From Escarpia spicata (Eukaryota > Annelida > Polychaeta > Sabellida > Siboglinidae), in the NCBI GenBank assembly GCA_963995525.1, contig OZ023210.1:21931913-21995912 (forward strand): a stretch of DNA of 64,000 bases. The letters run 5' to 3'. The first letter of the stretch is position 1. Each line of letters starts with the position of its first letter. Shown in pieces: positions 22,751 to 64,000 of this stretch. A program made the translations under genes and the position numbers. Under the pieces are notes generated by a model. That model saw only the letters and a list, made by a program, of their open reading frames with translations. It made no database searches and was not told the DNA's origin.

Positions 22751-23364
22751 GAGTATTGCGCGTATTGTAGCGATGCGGAACAGTTTGAAGTACGCGCCAC
22801 GCGATGTGTGATCGAAAGAAGATCTAATTTTATGTATTAATATTTTATTATATATTTATTTATTATACATGTTTTTATCTTTATTAAAAGTAATTATCCA
22901 CAATACCATACCGTAATTGTTGTATGTAATGTGTATTGGATTATAGCTTTAGATACTGATTGTTTAGCACAGTTTTATTTTACCAACTTTATAGATGTTT
23001 TATTTTATTGCTCACATGTTAGTACCTCTATTAAACATTACATAAGTATTAGTATTTTAGAAACATTGTCAACACAATTCAACAGAGTTATACTGTAGAA
23101 ATGAGTGTCTAAATAAAGTTATAATTATTAAAATCATTGTAAGTGCGCGCTCCCTGAGCGTCGCGTTTCACGTTAACGGAATTGGACAATAGCGAGCGTA
23201 AAACGCATTTATAAATTGCTTCTTCGGGTGACCAGTCTTGACGATAGGCTGATGTATACCGCTGTAGAACGTTGTAATGTCCCCGGAAAAGTAGACGGTC
23301 ACACGGACCAGTAACTCAAACAAGTGACTGACCCGACGGCAAAGTAGGTGGTCAGTGACTACCG

Positions 23365-23865
23365 GGTCAGCGTATGTTTTAAACACTGCTCCGCACCATC
23401 CTCCATGTCCACTGGAGTGACTTTGTAACAAACATCGTCGTACTGGAGTCTGCAAAGACCACCAGCATGGAGGCTGCGCTCCTTCAGATACAGCTACGCG
23501 GAACAGGCTGTCTCAAGAATGGAGGAAAACTGCTTGCCAAACATAGTCCCACGTGAGAGCAGAGGGGCTCCGCGGAAGCGATACAAGGAAGAAGTCACCG
23601 TATGCAAGATCAACCATCATCTGTGGGAAGCTCAGGGGGCAGATCGCGTCGCCTGGAGACGGCAAGTGAGACAAGGAGCCTCCACTTTCGAAAACGAATG
23701 GAGAGAACACACGGAAGAAAAGAGGATGAGACGAAAGAAGCAACCAGCACCCTCCAGCAACCAGACCTTCACATGCAGCAGCTGCAATAAAAACAGCCTG
23801 TGCATGACAGGCCTGGTCAGCCAACATCGCGCCTGCAGCAGATGTGGACCACCGCCTTCTTGAAT
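23365..23865 (+). mobile_element. Endonuclease-RT LINE, 3' coding end
   Basis: Across two frames it reads VVLESAKTTSMEAALLQ, then RGAPRKRYKEEVTV, DRVAWRRQVRQGA, EEKRMRRKKQ, and a terminal zinc-finger-like CSSCNKNSLCMTGLVSQHRA with HRAC. This is the known C-terminal layout of a LINE class in which RT is followed by a C2H2-like finger. A frame shift sits near 23515. Confidence 0.75.
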
Positions 23866-24200
23866 CTTCGATCCCGAAGCCAAGCCAAACGAACACCGAT
23901 ACAAGCAGTTTTATAACAGATCGATCTTATTTAGTGAACCAGGATGCGATCATGTTACTCCAAGGAACCTATATGCGCAATGGATGGGTATTATGGGTAG
24001 TCGCAGGTCTGGACACACCGCATGTGAAGGAGGACCAAACACCGAGGAAGCTGCACTGAGGTATTCAATGAGAGGTTGGCGGATTCGAACGATTCTCCAT
24101 ATTCGGCCGTGGTGATTCCGAAGAGAAAAGATCAGAGTTGACTGGAGAGGACGGTTTAGAAGGGGAGAAAAATATGACGCAGAAGGAAAGGACGTACACA

Positions 24201-27200
24201 TTGTTTTTCACATATAAATAGTTATAATACATGTGTTACAGAGGGCTGGGCAGAGTGTGACGCAGACACGTGTAAGTGTGCGAAGCCGACACCGTAATCA
24301 CTAGTCAATATTTCTCCTTTGAGTAGAAAACTAATTTAATGGAATTAGGACAACTTGAAGAAAAAAAATGTGCGTACGTAATTGTCGCGATTTCGTGACT
24401 GCCACACACATACATACACACACACACACGCACATGCACTCTCACATAAATGCATACACACACACACACATAACATGTTTAAAAACGAACCCCTTCCGCG
24501 AAACCTGGTTGTAGGCCTGGTATGGATATACGGCTATTATATAAATACGTTACCATGACCAAGTGTACAAAACATTTTTGCCAAAAGATGTACTTTTACT
24601 CGTAGGAGTTATTGAGGTGCTTGACAATACATTTTTTGAAGTTAGAACGCAATGACTTGCATGTCATTGATATAAAGGAGATCGCATGCAGACCCAGCGA
24701 TAGTTGAGACTCAGTCCTTGGAAAACAGTCGACAAACTATAAAGCTTATTGTTATTCAGCACCTACACATCAAATGTTGCAAAGAAAGAAAGGAAACAGC
24801 TAACATCGATGAAGAGAGATGTAAAACCCTTCTGGACTGAAGGTTGGAAACTGGTTTTCAGACGAGGGATGCCAATTTAGATAAATTCTTTTGACGCGAT
24901 AATTAAAAATGCCTTCCTGCACTATCTAAAGAAGACTTCGCCTACAGATGTACCAACAGAGACCTTATATACCTTCTGACTTGCCTATAACAAAAACTGT
25001 CTGCACCATAGTCTGTCCCATGTCTTGTTAATGTGGTTGTTCTTGGTGGAGCAATAATCATCTAAATGTTGACGACAGACACAGACCAAAACTTTCGAAG
25101 AATATGCCCAACTAAACACGGTCATTACCAGATCAAGTAATTCTCATATATATTTGTGTGTGTTTACATATATATTGACCGAATTTGGGACTACTATCAC
25201 AACATGCTGCCAAACTATTAATTGTTCCGCAAGTTTTGGGGTAAATTCCAATACCATTACAACAACCAACAATATTCTACTGCTTTAGTATTACTTTTAT
25301 ACACTTCTACACGTAAACAATAAAGCAACTCAGCCATGCAATAAATATAATTATTATAGATGCATGCATCTTGGTGGGTTGAAAGGTACATCAATTTTGG
25401 GAGGAATTAACTGTGAAAAAAGGGTGACAATTTTATGGATGGCTCCTTCCCTTAAAAATAATGTTTAGTAGTCATATGAGATACGAAAGAACCAACCTAG
25501 CTTGTTGTTCAAATATTAAGCTTGGTCAATATGATATTGTTAATACTAGAATAAATATGCTGAAAATATACATTGCATTTAAATAGCTCAATAGTGTTCA
25601 GAATTTGAATGTTTCACATTGTACACAAAATATTCAAATAGTAAACGCAGCAGTAGTGTAGATGAGCTGGGCTAACCACAGGTTCTTTGAATATGGATAT
25701 GACCGGCCTAGTTCTCTCAAAAAAGACTGCAATAAGGACAAACTACAACTGATCCAGTAAACTCCTCTAATATTTTCCACCACTGATTCGAGAGGATGAT
25801 TCATGGTAACTGAACAGACATGGTCACTTTAAACCACCAATGAAAAGTACTAAACACAGTGATTCACAGGATTTTTTACTTATAAAAAAACTCCTTCCGG
25901 AAGCAAGACCGGGCATTCACATACAGCACAGGGATAACATCAAATTAACAAAACTGGCACTGTTTACAGAACAGCTGTATTTTCTGAATGTACATGATCA
26001 GTGAAACATACTGATGATAAGGATTAAATATGTCCTCTTACAGCAAAGTTGCATTTCAACATAATATAATTTTACACTATATTATTTACTAGTAGCAACT
26101 GAATGTTAACCATTTTAAACCGATGTTTTCCACTAAATGCATGTCTTGATAGTTATGCTTTGATTACTCATAGCATTATGTTATCTATTACATTTCAACA
26201 AACGTACACCATAACAGTTTTGCACATATTGATCTAACTTAATCTATTAACAACACCCAACCTGGTGCCAGTCATGCTCTCTACAAATAATTGCCTCAAG
26301 CACCAGCTACATATCTGCAATAAATGTTGTAAGTACCGAAAGGCTTGACATGTTAAAACCTCCACCATTAATTTCCAAATATACATATCTCAGTGGCATA
26401 AATAGACGCATTGTTAAAATGTAAAAAACATGGCAAAATATGTATAGATACAATGGAATGAACAGGAGCACATGATATGTTCATCGGTCCAAGTTAGACC
26501 TCACAACAGCAGTAGAGATGACACCAACATCAATTTACAGTTGATATGTTAAGTGACTATTACACATGATGCCCAAGAAAAGCAGCATCTAGCATAACCG
26601 AAGGATTTTCGTATAACGTTGATTAAACTTAGTTATAAACAGAATTTACATTTTAGACATAGACAAAGATTTTAATTTTTATGAATATTATATATTCTTA
26701 CATTTCTCATAAAGCAGCATTGCCCTAATTTTGTGTGAACTTGTTACTACTACAGTGTAATATTTCACACTGGCATTTTGATATAAAATGCGTTAAAAAT
26801 ATCATTGCTTCCAAGAAAAGCAACATTTTGCATGTGTGTGAAAAACTGAACAGATGGGAACATTACTGTTTAATTTGACATCACATTTAAGATATGTGAT
26901 TTCCTAACATTAATAAAATAAATGGCAAGTTGTAAGACATCTAAATCATCATATATATAGTACACACAAAGCATTTACAATCTATTGTTAGAAAAATAAA
27001 GTACATTTTATCACAGCTGCTACACAGGAAGATTTTTAAAAATACGTTCCCATGATAAATGATCAAATGCATCAGAAATGTTGAACGTAGATTTTTATCA
27101 TAATTTAACCATGGAAATCAATATGTTATATGGTCATTTTCTTGTAGAATAATCCCAGCAATATCTAAGTGAACATATCATGAATATATCAGGTAGCACT

Positions 27201-27257
27201 TTAAAAAATATCTACACCATCAAAGGAAAGAATTGTTTATCACCATCTTAATTGTAT

Positions 27258-27293
<36 letters not shown>

Positions 27294-27706
27294 GTGTATA
27301 TATAGATATAGAGTGACAGTATATTCTACAAATTACAACTTAAGGCAGCAGACATTAAAAAATAACTAACTTGAGTTACTGTCATAAACGATACAAACCA
27401 CATAACATTCAACTTGTTGAATCCTATTGAAAATCAACACAAATGTCATGGGTGGAATGCACTTACAAATGCAACAAATATATTTGTTACATTAAGATTT
27501 TAGCCACTAAATTGTTCAACAATTTTTTTACAGTAGAAAAACACCACCTGCTTTTTTCTCAAGCAACATTGATACACGATTAAGCATGATTGATTGTTAT
27601 GATTCTATAATGATGTCTTCTATAGAATACATTGCAGATGCAGTGAGGCATGTTCACAGATTCAGTGAAGTGTGTCAACAGATTCAATGACGTGTGTCCA
27701 TTCAGA
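24201..27706 (-). other. ORF-poor AT-rich stretch, possible cadherin 3' UTR
   Basis: Lies directly downstream of the cadherin stop codon. There are no ORFs of 60 codons on either strand, no recognisable transposon coding sequence, a CA-rich patch at about 24415-24475 and a (TA)n run at about 27259-27287. I found no convincing AATAAA for the minus strand; variant ATTAAA sites occur (for example plus-strand TTTAAT near 26673 and 26871). How much is transcribed cannot be told from the sequence. Confidence 0.35.
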
Positions 27707-63622
<35,916 letters not shown>

Positions 63623-63829
63623 CTGTAGCATATGTACACAATATATTTGCTGGGACAAATATCTAGCCAACTATCATCGTGTTTATGTGTAACCTACTGA
63701 TAAAATCACCTGACAGGTTCAAATATACATATTGTTGGACAACAACAGAGTCAGCACATTTTAAATGTAAGTGTTAATAATTGTTTCAAAACATTCTTAA
63801 CAACACCACAAACCAACTTGCCCATCAAC

Positions 63830-64000
63830 CCACATACCCACTTAACTCACACACATCCACCAACCACACACATCCACCAACCCCAAAGGTCTACCAAGCC
63901 CATATGCCCACCAACTACACACACCCATGCAACCTCACATGCCCACCAACTACACACACCCATGCAATCCCACATGCCCACCAACTACACACACCCATGC
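63830..64000. repeat. Cytosine-rich minisatellite at window edge
   Basis: Starts with loose CCACCAACCACACACAT units, then becomes a clear ~35-bp repeat (CCCACCAACTACACACACCC plus ATGCAATCCCACATG). It continues past the window end. Almost no G on the plus strand. Confidence 0.9.

Noticed and set aside
63900..64000. Telomeric-type repeat at the edge
   Set aside because: The unit is ~35 bp CCCACCAACTACACACACCC-like sequence, not a short telomere motif.

Overview
This is a window of an animal nuclear genome. It has GT-AG introns, a multi-exon cadherin gene, tRNA-derived SINEs, several kinds of non-LTR retrotransposon, Gypsy LTR elements, TTAA-type and TA-type DNA transposons, and long CA/TG and GA microsatellites. 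The mix of repeats (Gypsy, CR1-like and RTE-like LINEs, SINEs, intronless THAP, hAT, HIRAN and CXC-tail gene copies) suggests a marine invertebrate, perhaps a mollusc or similar bilaterian. That is an impression from the sequence, not a species call.

Positions 1-24,200 are an accessory, transposon-dense block. In order they hold: a divergent pair of transposon-related genes (a THAP ORF on minus, a hAT-derived pseudogene on plus); a young Gypsy element (1258-5632) with a perfect AAAGT duplication that splits the hAT-derived gene; a minus-strand LINE; and a much older Gypsy element (9691-18772) broken up by a CR1-like LINE (about 10955-12510) and by an inverted-repeat DNA transposon (about 12910-16024) carrying a decayed CXC-tail protein gene. 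A graveyard of short LINE fragments follows (19.6-23.9 kb).

Positions 27,707-63,622, and on past the right edge, are one minus-strand gene. I assembled 24 coding exons by eye. All have GT-AG borders and compatible phases, and together they give one open frame of 3,507 nt (1,168 residues plus stop). The product is a large cadherin: about eight or nine cadherin repeats, a membrane-adjacent domain like that of CDH23 and PCDH15, one transmembrane helix and a short cytoplasmic tail. Its 5' end lies outside the window. No ORF of 60 codons or more was found from about 24.2 to 28.6 kb, so much of that stretch may be its 3' UTR.

The cadherin introns hold most of the unusual structure. There is a TTAA transposon (34746-37293) whose empty target can be read in a second repeat copy at 59.2-59.5 kb, and which contains a CRE and a possible two-exon transcript. 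Several tandem arrays (33-bp, about 34-bp, about 50-bp and 109-bp units) and two TTAA MITE copies are present. A tRNA-derived SINE family often lies within a few tens of bases of splice sites. An array built from an exon/intron border repeats intact 5' splice sites. A pure polypurine tract of 215 bases sits 11 bases from an exon. I found no prokaryotic-type system (operon, CRISPR, phage), and no wholly new gene system that the sequence can support.
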